Source: Candidatus Mediterraneibacter colneyensis
GTDB lineage: Bacteria > Bacillota > Clostridia > Lachnospirales > Lachnospiraceae
Assembly (NCBI GenBank): GCA_019114745.1
Contig: DXEY01000023.1
Span: 1 to 24,283, forward strand
DNA length: 24,283 nucleotides
Direction of reading: 5' to 3'
Shown: piece after piece, positions 13,879-21,512 of the stretch
How the letters are laid out: the number at the start of each line of letters is the position of its first letter
Numbering within the stretch: position 1 is the first letter of the stretch
The notes under the pieces: generated by a model
Database searches by the model: none
What the model was told of the DNA's origin: nothing
The model's input: the letters and a program-made list of their open reading frames with translations, nothing else
Position numbers and translations under genes: made by a program

Positions 13879-16800
13879 TTGGAACAGACAAAGAATGAGA
13901 AAGCATTTTTCTATGTTTTCCCTACTTTAAAGGTAGAAGATGATATCCGCATACTCTTTGCAGATGTGGAGGTAAAAAAGATCACGACAAATTCCAGGCG
14001 TGATTTTCTCCGCGTACACATTTTCAGCAGGCATCTCATCCAGAAGATGCAGATCATGAAGATGGAACAGAGAATCAAAGATCAGCTGTTTGGAAATGTG
14101 CCGGTCGCCGTCCACATTGAGGAGGAGTATGCCCTTTCGGGGCAGTATACCCCGGAAGCCCTGATCAATGAATACAGGGAGAGTATTATCCTTGAGCTTA
14201 AGGAGAAGAGCATACTTGCCTCCAATATGTTTGCCCGCGCGGACATCCACTATGAGAACGGCAACGTTGTCTGCCTGGAGCTTCTGGACACGATCGTGTC
14301 TGAGGGCAGAAGAGAAGAAATATTAAATCTCCTGGAGAAGATTTTTGCAGAGCGGTTCCGCATCCATGCGGATATCCGTGTTACATACCGTAAGCCGGAA
14401 GGTGAGGGGACACTTACATATGACGAGCAGAGGGTTCAGCATGAGATCAATGCCATTTTTGAGCGCAGCATGAAGCACAAAGAATCTGCAGACGCTGCCA
14501 AAGCCCCGGACGGAGAAAAGAAGGAAAGCAGGCAGGGACAGATGTCAGGCGCTTCCGGTGCTTCGGCTGCCGGGAAAAGTGACAGCGGTAGAAAGGGAAG
14601 AAAAAAGGAAGGCTTTAAGAAAAAGGAATTTTACCGTCCGGTTAAGACCGGGGACGATCCGAATCTGATCTACGGCAGGAACTTTGATGATGAACCGATC
14701 ACCCTTGACCAGGTAGTGGGCGAGATGGGTGAGATCACGATCCATGGAAAGATCATTAACTTCGATACCCGGGAGATCCGCAATGAAAAGACGATCGTCA
14801 TGTTTGCCGTTACCGACTTTACCGATACTATCGGGGTCAAGATGTTTACCCGCAACGACCAGCTCCCTGAGATCCTCGGAGAGCTGAAAAAAGGTGCGTT
14901 CGTTAAGATCAAAGGGATCACGACGATCGACAAGTTCGACGGGGAGCTGACCATCGGCTCCGTTACCGGCATCAAAAAGATCGGCGACTTTACTGTGGCG
15001 AGGGAGGATCTGAGCCCGGTAAAACGTGTGGAGCTGCACTGCCATACGAAGATGAGCGATATGGACGGTGTGTCAGAGGTGAAAGATATCGTAAAGCGCG
15101 CCCATGACTGGGGACACCCGGCGATCGCGATCACGGATCACGGTGTTGCCCAGGCGTTCCCGGACGCCAACCACTATATCGAGACACTGGATAAAGACGA
15201 TCCCTTTAAAGTGATCTACGGCGTGGAGGGGTATGTGGTGGACGACCTCACGGACATCGCAGTGAACGCCGGCGACGAGACCCTCGATGATACATACATC
15301 GTGTTTGACATTGAGACCACCGGTTTCAGTTCGATCCGCGACCGGATCATTGAGATAGGGGCAGTGAAAGTGACGGACGGGAAGATCGTGGACCGCTTCA
15401 GTACCTTTGTAAATCCGAAGCGTCCCATCCCATTCGAGATCACAAACCTGACCGGCATCACGGACGAGATGGTCATGGACGCTCCGGAAATAGAAGCCAT
15501 ACTTCCGAAGTTCCTCGAATTTGTGGGCGGGGGAGTGCTTGTCGCGCATAATGCCGGGTTTGATGTGGGATTTATCGAACAGAACTGCCGGGAACTGGGG
15601 CTTGACGACCATTTCGTATATGTGGATACTGTGGCGCTTGCGAGGGTGCTCCTTCCCACTCTGTCCAAATATAAGCTGAATATCGTGGCAAAAGCCCTGA
15701 ATATTTCTCTGGAAAACCATCACCGGGCAGTGGACGACGCCGGGGCGACGGCAGAGATCTTTGTGAAATTCGTAGAAATGTTAAAGAAAGACAATATTAC
15801 TACGCTCAGGCAGGTCAACCATTTCGGAGACCGCAATGTGAATGCGATCCGTAAGATGCCGACCCATCATATCATCATCCTTGCGAAAAATGATATCGGG
15901 AGATATAACCTGTACCGCCTGATCACGGAATCTCACCTGACATATTATTCGAGGCGCCCAAGGATACCGAAAAGCCTGCTGAACGAATACCGGGAAGGGC
16001 TGCTGATCGGAAGTGCCTGTGAGGCGGGCGAACTGTACCAGGCTGTACTTGAGAAGCGGTCGGCACAGCAGATCGCGCGCCTGGCGGATTTCTATGATTA
16101 TTATGAGATCCAGCCGCTTGGAAATAACCGGTTTATGATCGCAAGCGACCGGACGCCGGATGTGACATCGGAGGAGGATCTCCGGGAGATCAACCGGGAG
16201 ATCGCAGCGCTCGGCGAGAAGTTCGGAAAGCCGGTCGTCGCTACCTGCGACGTGCATTTCCTGGATCCGGAAGATGAGGTATACAGGCGCATCATCATGG
16301 CAGGAAAAGGATTCGACGACGCGGACAATCAGGCGCCCCTGTTCCTGCGCACGACAGAAGAAATGCTCGAGGAGTTCTCCTATCTGGGCGCGGCAAAGGC
16401 GAGGGAGATCGTGATCGATAACCCGGTAAAGATCGCCGGGATGATCGAGAAGATTTCCCCGGTGAATCCGAACAAATGCCCGCCTGTGATCGAAAATTCC
16501 GATCAGGAGCTGAGAAATATCTGTTACCGGAAAGCCCATGAAATGTACGGGGAGGATCTTCCGGTACAGGTGTCCGGGCGTCTGGAAAAGGAGCTCAACT
16601 CGATCATATCCAACGGGTATGCCGTTATGTATATCATCGCCCAGAAGCTGGTGTGGAAATCCAATGCCGACGGGTATCTGGTGGGTTCCAGGGGATCGGT
16701 CGGATCCTCCTTTGTGGCGACGATGGCGGGGATCACAGAAGTAAACCCGCTGAGTCCCCATTACTACTGTGCGAAATGCCATTACAGTGATTTTGAGTCT

Positions 16801-18408
16801 GATGAGGTGCGCTCCTATGCCGGAGGCTGTGGATTTGACATGCCGGACAGGAACTGCCCGGTGTGCGGGGAGCCTCTTGTGAAAGCGGGATTTGATATCC
16901 CCTTCGAGACATTCCTCGGGTTTAAGGGAGACAAAGAGCCTGATATCGACCTGAACTTCTCTGGCGACTATCAGGCGAAAGCGCACAAATATACGGAAGT
17001 CCTCTTCGGGGAGGGACATACGTTCAAGGCGGGCACGATCGGCACGCTGGCGGATAAGACTGCCTATGGATTCGTAAAGAATTACTATGAAGAACGGGAG
17101 CAGAGAAAGCGCCGCTGCGAGATCGAGCGGATCACCGTGGGATGCACCGGGATCCGGCGGAGTACCGGACAGCATCCGGGCGGGATCGTTGTGCTTCCCC
17201 ACGGACACGATATCAACGAATTTACCCCGGTTCAGCATCCGGCAAATGATATGGAATGCGGGATCATCACCACGCATTTCGACTACCATTCCATCGACCA
17301 CAACCTGCTGAAGCTGGATATCCTGGGACACGATGATCCGACGATGATCCGTACCCTGGAAGATTATATTACATCGGATGCGATGGAAAATGAATATAAC
17401 GAGGACCATCCTTTTATCGCGACCGAGATCCCGCTGGACGACAAGGAAGTGATCGAACTCTTCCACGGCACCGAGATACTGGGGATCAAACCGGAGGATA
17501 TTGGCGGGTGCCGGCTGGGATGCCTGGGTATCCCGGAGTTTGGTACGGACTTCGTTATCCAGATGGTGGAGGACACAAAGCCTCAGACGCTTTCCGATCT
17601 GATCCGTATTTCCGGTCTGTCCCACGGGACGAATGTATGGCTCGGTAATGCGCAGGAGCTGGTAAAATCCGGGAAGGCAACGATTTCCACCGCGATCTGT
17701 ACCCGCGACGATATTATGATCTATCTCATCAACAAAGGGGTGGAGAGTGCTCTGGCGTTTACGATCATGGAGAGCGTACGAAAGGGCAAAGGCCTGAAAC
17801 CGGAGTGGGAGGAAGCGATGAAGGCGCAGGATGTGCCGGACTGGTATATCTGGTCATGTAAGAAGATCAGTTATATGTTTCCGAAAGCGCATGCAGCGGC
17901 GTACGTTATGATGGCATACCGCATCGCTTACTGTAAGATCAATTACCCGCTGGCATATTATGCGGCATATTTCAGTATCCGCGCGGACGCGTTTTCCTAT
18001 GAGATCATGTGCCAGGGAAAAGACAGGCTGAACTACTATATACAGGATTACAAGAAGCGCAGCGACACACTGAGCAAAAAAGAGCAGGATGTTATGAAAG
18101 ACATGAAGATCGTCCAGGAGATGTACGCCAGAGGATTTGAATTTGTTCCCATTGACCTGTACCGTGCAAAGGCGAAAATGTTCCAGATTGTCGACGGGAA
18201 GCTGATGCCTTCCTTCGCGAGCATCGAGGGAATGGGAGACAGGGCGGCTGAAGCGGTGGAGGAAGCGTCGAAAGACGGTCCTTACCTGTCCCTTGACGAT
18301 TTCCGGCAGCGGACCAAAGTCAGCAAGACAGTGATTGACCTGATGCAGGAACTGGGGCTGTTCGGCAATCTTCCCCAGAGCAACCAGTTATCTCTGTTTG
18401 ATCTGTAG
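13879..18408 (+). CDS. polC: DNA polymerase III alpha subunit, PolC type
   Basis: PolC is the leading replicative polymerase of low-GC Gram-positive bacteria, with a built-in proofreading exonuclease. Domains in order over 1509 residues: N-terminal region (1-~190), a Lys/Ser/Gly-rich linker (~200-255), an OB fold (~275-365), the first part of the PHP domain with H387-C-H389 and D420-H421, and the DEDDh exonuclease (V475FDIETTGF, HNAGFDVGFI, HHRAVDDAGATAEIF). Next come the rest of PHP and the polymerase palm with SRGSVGSS. A Cys4 zinc motif is at C964, C967, C993 and C996, and the catalytic aspartates D1022 and D1024 are in PDIDLNFSG. Translation starts at TTG 13879, 8 nt after ACAGGAG (13864-13870); no nearby ATG fits the conserved N-terminus. 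It follows ispG by 16 bp. Confidence 0.97.
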   Translation: MEQTKNEKAFFYVFPTLKVEDDIRILFADVEVKKITTNSRRDFLRVHIFSRHLIQKMQIMKMEQRIKDQLFGNVPVAVHIEEEYALSGQYTPEALINEYRESIILELKEKSILASNMFARADIHYENGNVVCLELLDTIVSEGRREEILNLLEKIFAERFRIHADIRVTYRKPEGEGTLTYDEQRVQHEINAIFERSMKHKESADAAKAPDGEKKESRQGQMSGASGASAAGKSDSGRKGRKKEGFKKKEFYRPVKTGDDPNLIYGRNFDDEPITLDQVVGEMGEITIHGKIINFDTREIRNEKTIVMFAVTDFTDTIGVKMFTRNDQLPEILGELKKGAFVKIKGITTIDKFDGELTIGSVTGIKKIGDFTVAREDLSPVKRVELHCHTKMSDMDGVSEVKDIVKRAHDWGHPAIAITDHGVAQAFPDANHYIETLDKDDPFKVIYGVEGYVVDDLTDIAVNAGDETLDDTYIVFDIETTGFSSIRDRIIEIGAVKVTDGKIVDRFSTFVNPKRPIPFEITNLTGITDEMVMDAPEIEAILPKFLEFVGGGVLVAHNAGFDVGFIEQNCRELGLDDHFVYVDTVALARVLLPTLSKYKLNIVAKALNISLENHHRAVDDAGATAEIFVKFVEMLKKDNITTLRQVNHFGDRNVNAIRKMPTHHIIILAKNDIGRYNLYRLITESHLTYYSRRPRIPKSLLNEYREGLLIGSACEAGELYQAVLEKRSAQQIARLADFYDYYEIQPLGNNRFMIASDRTPDVTSEEDLREINREIAALGEKFGKPVVATCDVHFLDPEDEVYRRIIMAGKGFDDADNQAPLFLRTTEEMLEEFSYLGAAKAREIVIDNPVKIAGMIEKISPVNPNKCPPVIENSDQELRNICYRKAHEMYGEDLPVQVSGRLEKELNSIISNGYAVMYIIAQKLVWKSNADGYLVGSRGSVGSSFVATMAGITEVNPLSPHYYCAKCHYSDFESDEVRSYAGGCGFDMPDRNCPVCGEPLVKAGFDIPFETFLGFKGDKEPDIDLNFSGDYQAKAHKYTEVLFGEGHTFKAGTIGTLADKTAYGFVKNYYEEREQRKRRCEIERITVGCTGIRRSTGQHPGGIVVLPHGHDINEFTPVQHPANDMECGIITTHFDYHSIDHNLLKLDILGHDDPTMIRTLEDYITSDAMENEYNEDHPFIATEIPLDDKEVIELFHGTEILGIKPEDIGGCRLGCLGIPEFGTDFVIQMVEDTKPQTLSDLIRISGLSHGTNVWLGNAQELVKSGKATISTAICTRDDIMIYLINKGVESALAFTIMESVRKGKGLKPEWEEAMKAQDVPDWYIWSCKKISYMFPKAHAAAYVMMAYRIAYCKINYPLAYYAAYFSIRADAFSYEIMCQGKDRLNYYIQDYKKRSDTLSKKEQDVMKDMKIVQEMYARGFEFVPIDLYRAKAKMFQIVDGKLMPSFASIEGMGDRAAEAVEEASKDGPYLSLDDFRQRTKVSKTVIDLMQELGLFGNLPQSNQLSLFDL

Positions 18409-18429
18409 AGATTCATGCAAAGCAACTTG

Positions 18430-18459
18430 TTGCACGATATATTTTCGGTATGCTATAAT
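18430..18459 (+). promoter_or_regulatory. Extended -10 promoter for glyA
   Basis: TTGCAC (18430-18435) and TATAAT (18454-18459) are 18 bp apart, and TG at 18451-18452 makes an extended -10. The -35 box overlaps the palindrome GCAACTTGTTGC (18422-18433), a possible operator. Transcription would begin near 18466, giving a leader of about 43 nt, too short for a known glycine or tetrahydrofolate riboswitch. Confidence 0.75.
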
Positions 18460-18508
18460 GTGCCATAAGCATGTCGATGCAAATAATAGATGATGGAGGA
18501 CAAAAAGA

Positions 18509-19744
18509 ATGTACGACTTCGATGAGATCATGACAACAGACCCTCAGATCGCGGATGCGATCAGGGCAGAGATGGAGAGACAAAATTCTCACATCGAGCT
18601 GATCGCTTCCGAGAACTGGGTGAGCAAGGCGGTAATGGCAGCCATGGGAAGCCCTCTTACGAACAAATACGCAGAAGGCTATCCGGGAAGAAGGTACTAC
18701 GGCGGATGCCAGTGTGTTGACGTTGTGGAAGAGGTGGCGAGAGAGCGGGCGAAGGAACTGTTCGGCTGCGAGTATGCCAACGTCCAGCCCCATTCAGGCG
18801 CACAGGCGAATATGGCGGTATTCTTCGCGATGCTTCAGCCGGGCGACACATATATGGGGATGAACCTGGACCACGGCGGTCATCTGACGCACGGCTCTCC
18901 GGTCAATATGTCCGGAAAATATTTCCATGTCGTACCTTACGGCGTCAATGACGAGGGCGTGATCGATTACGACGAAGTGCTCAGGATCGCGAAAGAATGT
19001 AAGCCGAAACTGATCGTTGCCGGAGCAAGCGCATATGCCCGCACGATCGATTTCAGGCGTTTCCGTGAGATCGCAGACGAAGTCGGTGCATATCTTATGG
19101 TAGATATGGCGCATATTGCGGGACTTGTGGCAGCAGGACTGCATCCGAGCCCGATCCCGTACGCACATGTGACCACGACAACGACACATAAGACGCTGAG
19201 AGGGCCCCGCGGAGGCATGATCCTTTCAAGCAACGAGGTCAATGAGAAGTTCAACTTCAATAAAGCGGTGTTCCCGGGTATCCAGGGCGGTCCGCTGATG
19301 CACGTGATCGCTGCGAAAGCAGTCTGCTTTAAAGAAGCGCTTACCCCGGAGTTCAAAGAGTACCAGAAACAGGTTGTGAAAAATGCAAAGGCGCTCTGTG
19401 AAGGACTCAAAAAGCGCGGCGTAAAGATCGTATCCGGCGATACGGACAACCATCTGATGCTCGTAGACCTGACAGGAAAGGATGTCAGCGGAAAAGAGCT
19501 GGAGAAGCGCCTGGACGACGCCCATATCACCTGCAATAAGAACACGATTCCCAACGATCCGCGCTCCCCGTTTGTCACAAGCGGCGTAAGGCTTGGAACT
19601 CCGGCAGTGACGACAAGAGGGATGAACGAGGAAGACATGGACAAGATCGCAGAGATCATCGCCATGGTCATCGAGAGCGGGGAAAATGTGGAGGCTGCGA
19701 AGAAAATGGCGGGTGAGCTGACGCAGAAATATCCGCTCTGTTAA
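18509..19744 (+). CDS. glyA: Serine hydroxymethyltransferase
   Basis: GlyA interconverts serine and glycine with transfer of a one-carbon unit to tetrahydrofolate, in the cytoplasm. The 411-residue length is standard. Landmarks are IELIASENWVSKAV with the substrate glutamate, NKYAEGYPGRRYYGGCQCVD, QPHSGAQANMAVF, the aspartate in MVDMAHIAGLVAAG, and PLP lysine K228 in TTTTHKTLRGPRGG. C-terminal GVRLGTPAVTTRG carries the carboxylate-binding arginine. GGAGGA (18495-18500) lies 8 nt before the ATG. The gene is monocistronic by appearance, with its own promoter. Immediately after its stop begins a 338-bp inverted repeat that may act in transcript end formation. Confidence 0.97.
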   Translation: MYDFDEIMTTDPQIADAIRAEMERQNSHIELIASENWVSKAVMAAMGSPLTNKYAEGYPGRRYYGGCQCVDVVEEVARERAKELFGCEYANVQPHSGAQANMAVFFAMLQPGDTYMGMNLDHGGHLTHGSPVNMSGKYFHVVPYGVNDEGVIDYDEVLRIAKECKPKLIVAGASAYARTIDFRRFREIADEVGAYLMVDMAHIAGLVAAGLHPSPIPYAHVTTTTTHKTLRGPRGGMILSSNEVNEKFNFNKAVFPGIQGGPLMHVIAAKAVCFKEALTPEFKEYQKQVVKNAKALCEGLKKRGVKIVSGDTDNHLMLVDLTGKDVSGKELEKRLDDAHITCNKNTIPNDPRSPFVTSGVRLGTPAVTTRGMNEEDMDKIAEIIAMVIESGENVEAAKKMAGELTQKYPLC

Positions 19745-19745
19745 G

Positions 19746-20083
19746 TTCTGGTTTGCAAGGAAAACGAAACAGTTCATATGACAGTACTGCCCGGATAAAA
19801 AGGTTTTCTGAAACGGCAGAGGAATGTCTTTATTCCGCTCCATAATCTGGGTACAATATAGAGGAACCGGGATCTGGCTAAAATCGGATCTTCCTTCCGG
19901 ACAACTCGCGCAAGCGCTCAGACAAGTCCGGAAGAAAGATCAACGCCAGATACCCGGTTCCTCTATATTGTACCATCAGATTACTCCGAAGTCATAAATC
20001 CATCCCTCTGCCGTTTCAGAAAGATCATTCCAGACAGTACTTTTTTGCTGATTCTTTAGTTTTCCTTCTCCAAAAAACCAGAA
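19746..20083. repeat. 338-bp imperfect inverted repeat (foldback element) filling the glyA to aryl-CoA ligase gap
   Basis: The two halves pair along their whole length around a centre near 19914. Matching blocks, outside to inside, are: TTCTGG 19746-19751 with 20078-20083; GGAAAAC 19759-19765 with 20059-20065; AGTACT 19783-19788 region with 20036-20041; TTTCTGAAACGGCAGAGG 19805-19822 with 20005-20022 (18 exact bases); 22 exact bases 19850-19871 with 19953-19974; and 19887-19902 with 19926-19941 (15 of 16). The apical loop is about 23 nt. A T6 run occurs in the right arm at 20041-20046. No ORF of note is present. The rest of the 456-bp gap (20084-20200) holds a possible extended -10 promoter and the ribosome binding site of the next gene. 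Candidates are a MITE-like foldback element, a long terminator or processing hairpin, or a structured RNA. Confidence 0.85.
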
Positions 20084-20132
20084 TTTCCAGAGGAGTAGAA
20101 GCGGCATCCTGCCTTCCGGCTGAATTTTTCAC

Positions 20133-20161
20133 TTTAATTCGTAAAAGTATTGTGTTATACT
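20133..20161 (+). promoter_or_regulatory. Possible extended -10 promoter for the aryl-CoA ligase / iorAB operon
   Basis: TATACT (20156-20161) is preceded by TG at 20153-20154. The best -35 at 17 bp is the weak TTTAAT (20133-20138). It lies 40 bp before the ligase ATG, and the strong AAGGAGGA site (20185-20192) falls within the predicted leader. Confidence 0.5.
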
Positions 20162-20200
20162 GAAACAAGGCGAATGTTTAATTGAAGGAGGATATACACC

Positions 20201-21511
20201 ATGATATGGGATAAGGAGGAGACTCTTCCAAGGGAAGAGATCGAAGCCATCCAGCTTGCCAGGTTGAAGGATACGGTGCGCTATATTTACGACCGGGTGA
20301 AACCGTACCGTGACAAGATGGATAAGGCGGGCGTCAGGCCGGAGGATATACAGACTCTGGATGACCTGAAGCGGCTGCCGTTTACATATAAGTCGGATTT
20401 CAGGGATCACTATCCGGACGGGCTTTTTGCCGTAGATAAAAAGGATATCGTGCGTTATCACGCAAGTTCCGGCACGACGGGAAAGCCGACGGTGGTAGGA
20501 TATACGAGGCATGACCTGGATATGTGGCTCAACAATGTGGCGAGGCTCGCCTGCATGGGCGGTGCTTCCGCGGACGATGTAGCGCAGATTTCATTCGGGT
20601 ACGGCACGTTTACCGGGGCGCTCGGCCTCCACGGAGGGCTTGAGAAGATCGGGGCGTCTGTGATCCCCATGTCTTCGGGCAATACAAACAAGCAGATCAT
20701 GTTCCTGCAGGATATGGGAGTAACGCTGCTTGTCGCTACGCCGTCTTATGCGCTCCATCTCGGCGAGGAGATCCGAAAGCGGGGACTTGATCCTGCGAAA
20801 GACCTGAAACTGCATATCGGACTGTTCGGCGGAGAGGGAATGACCGAGCCGATGCGCGACGAGATGCATAAAGTGTGGGGAGACCAGTTTATCTGCACCC
20901 AGAATTACGGCATGAGCGAATTGTGCGGCCCGGGCGTGGCAGGCGAATGTACGGAACTGTGCGGGATGCATATCAATGAGGACTGGTTCATCCCGGAAGT
21001 GATCAATCCGGAAACAGAAGAAGTGCTGCCGCCGGGAGAGCCGGGAGAGCTCGTGGTGACGTGCCTCGGAAAAGAGGCGCTTCCTCTGGTCAGGTACCGC
21101 ACCGGCGATCTGACCAGGCTGATGTACGAACCGTGTAAGTGCGGGCGTACGACGTGCAGGATGGAGAATATTTCCGGCAGAGCGGACGATATGCTTGTGA
21201 TCCGTGGCGTAAATGTGTTCCCGACTCAGATCGAGGAAGTGCTCCTGAAGATCGAAGAGATCGGACCTCATTACGAGATTCTTGTAGAGCGCAAAAACAG
21301 GCTGGATGTGATGACGATCACGGTAGAGCTGATCGACGACCGGCTGCTCGACAGTTATGCAAAACTCAGCGAGCTTGAGGCAAGGGTGAAGAAAGCCCTG
21401 AAGTCCCAGTTAGGGCTTGCGACGCAGATACGCCTTGTGGCGCCTAATTCCCTGAAGCGGTTTGAGGGAAAAGCAAGAAGAGTGACAGATTTACGAAAGG
21501 ATGGTTTATGA
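20201..21511 (+). CDS. Phenylacetate-CoA ligase-like acyl-adenylate-forming enzyme (PaaK family)
   Basis: Family members activate phenylacetate or related aryl-acetates to the CoA thioester through an acyl-adenylate (AMP-forming). This 436-residue protein is full length. The phosphate-binding loop is SSGTTGKP (89-96). Other motifs are QISFGYGTFTGALGLHGGLEKIGASVIP, FGGEGMTEPMRDE, NYGMSELCGPGVAGEC, LVRYRTGDLTRL and the hinge GRADDMLVIRGVNVFPTQIEEVL, followed by the small C-terminal domain. A Cys pair (CKCGRTTC) lies just before the hinge. AAGGAGGA lies 8 nt before the ATG. Its stop precedes the iorA ATG 21513 by a single base, so it is coupled to iorAB. In this setting it probably handles aryl-acetates made by IorAB; the direction in vivo, activation or ATP-yielding release, is not visible from sequence. 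Confidence 0.92.
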   Translation: MIWDKEETLPREEIEAIQLARLKDTVRYIYDRVKPYRDKMDKAGVRPEDIQTLDDLKRLPFTYKSDFRDHYPDGLFAVDKKDIVRYHASSGTTGKPTVVGYTRHDLDMWLNNVARLACMGGASADDVAQISFGYGTFTGALGLHGGLEKIGASVIPMSSGNTNKQIMFLQDMGVTLLVATPSYALHLGEEIRKRGLDPAKDLKLHIGLFGGEGMTEPMRDEMHKVWGDQFICTQNYGMSELCGPGVAGECTELCGMHINEDWFIPEVINPETEEVLPPGEPGELVVTCLGKEALPLVRYRTGDLTRLMYEPCKCGRTTCRMENISGRADDMLVIRGVNVFPTQIEEVLLKIEEIGPHYEILVERKNRLDVMTITVELIDDRLLDSYAKLSELEARVKKALKSQLGLATQIRLVAPNSLKRFEGKARRVTDLRKDGL

Positions 21512-21512
21512 T

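Noticed and set aside
15781..17625. Long open frame (614 codons) on the minus strand inside polC
   Set aside because: It lies wholly within the polC coding region, has Arg/His-rich low-complexity composition with no recognisable domain, and no ribosome binding site. It results from the codon bias of polC read in reverse.
18409..18508. Riboswitch upstream of glyA
   Set aside because: The predicted leader is only about 43 nt and shows no glycine, tetrahydrofolate or SAM riboswitch core.
19746..20083. Insertion sequence or CRISPR locus at the inverted repeat
   Set aside because: There is no transposase or Cas gene nearby, no spaced direct repeats, and I could not see a convincing target-site duplication at the ends, so only a generic inverted-repeat call is made.
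20099..20131. Possible intrinsic terminator (GGCATCCTGCC stem followed by GAATTTTTC)
   Set aside because: The stem is only 4 bp plus interrupted pairs, and it lies just before the candidate promoter of the next operon. Too weak to call.
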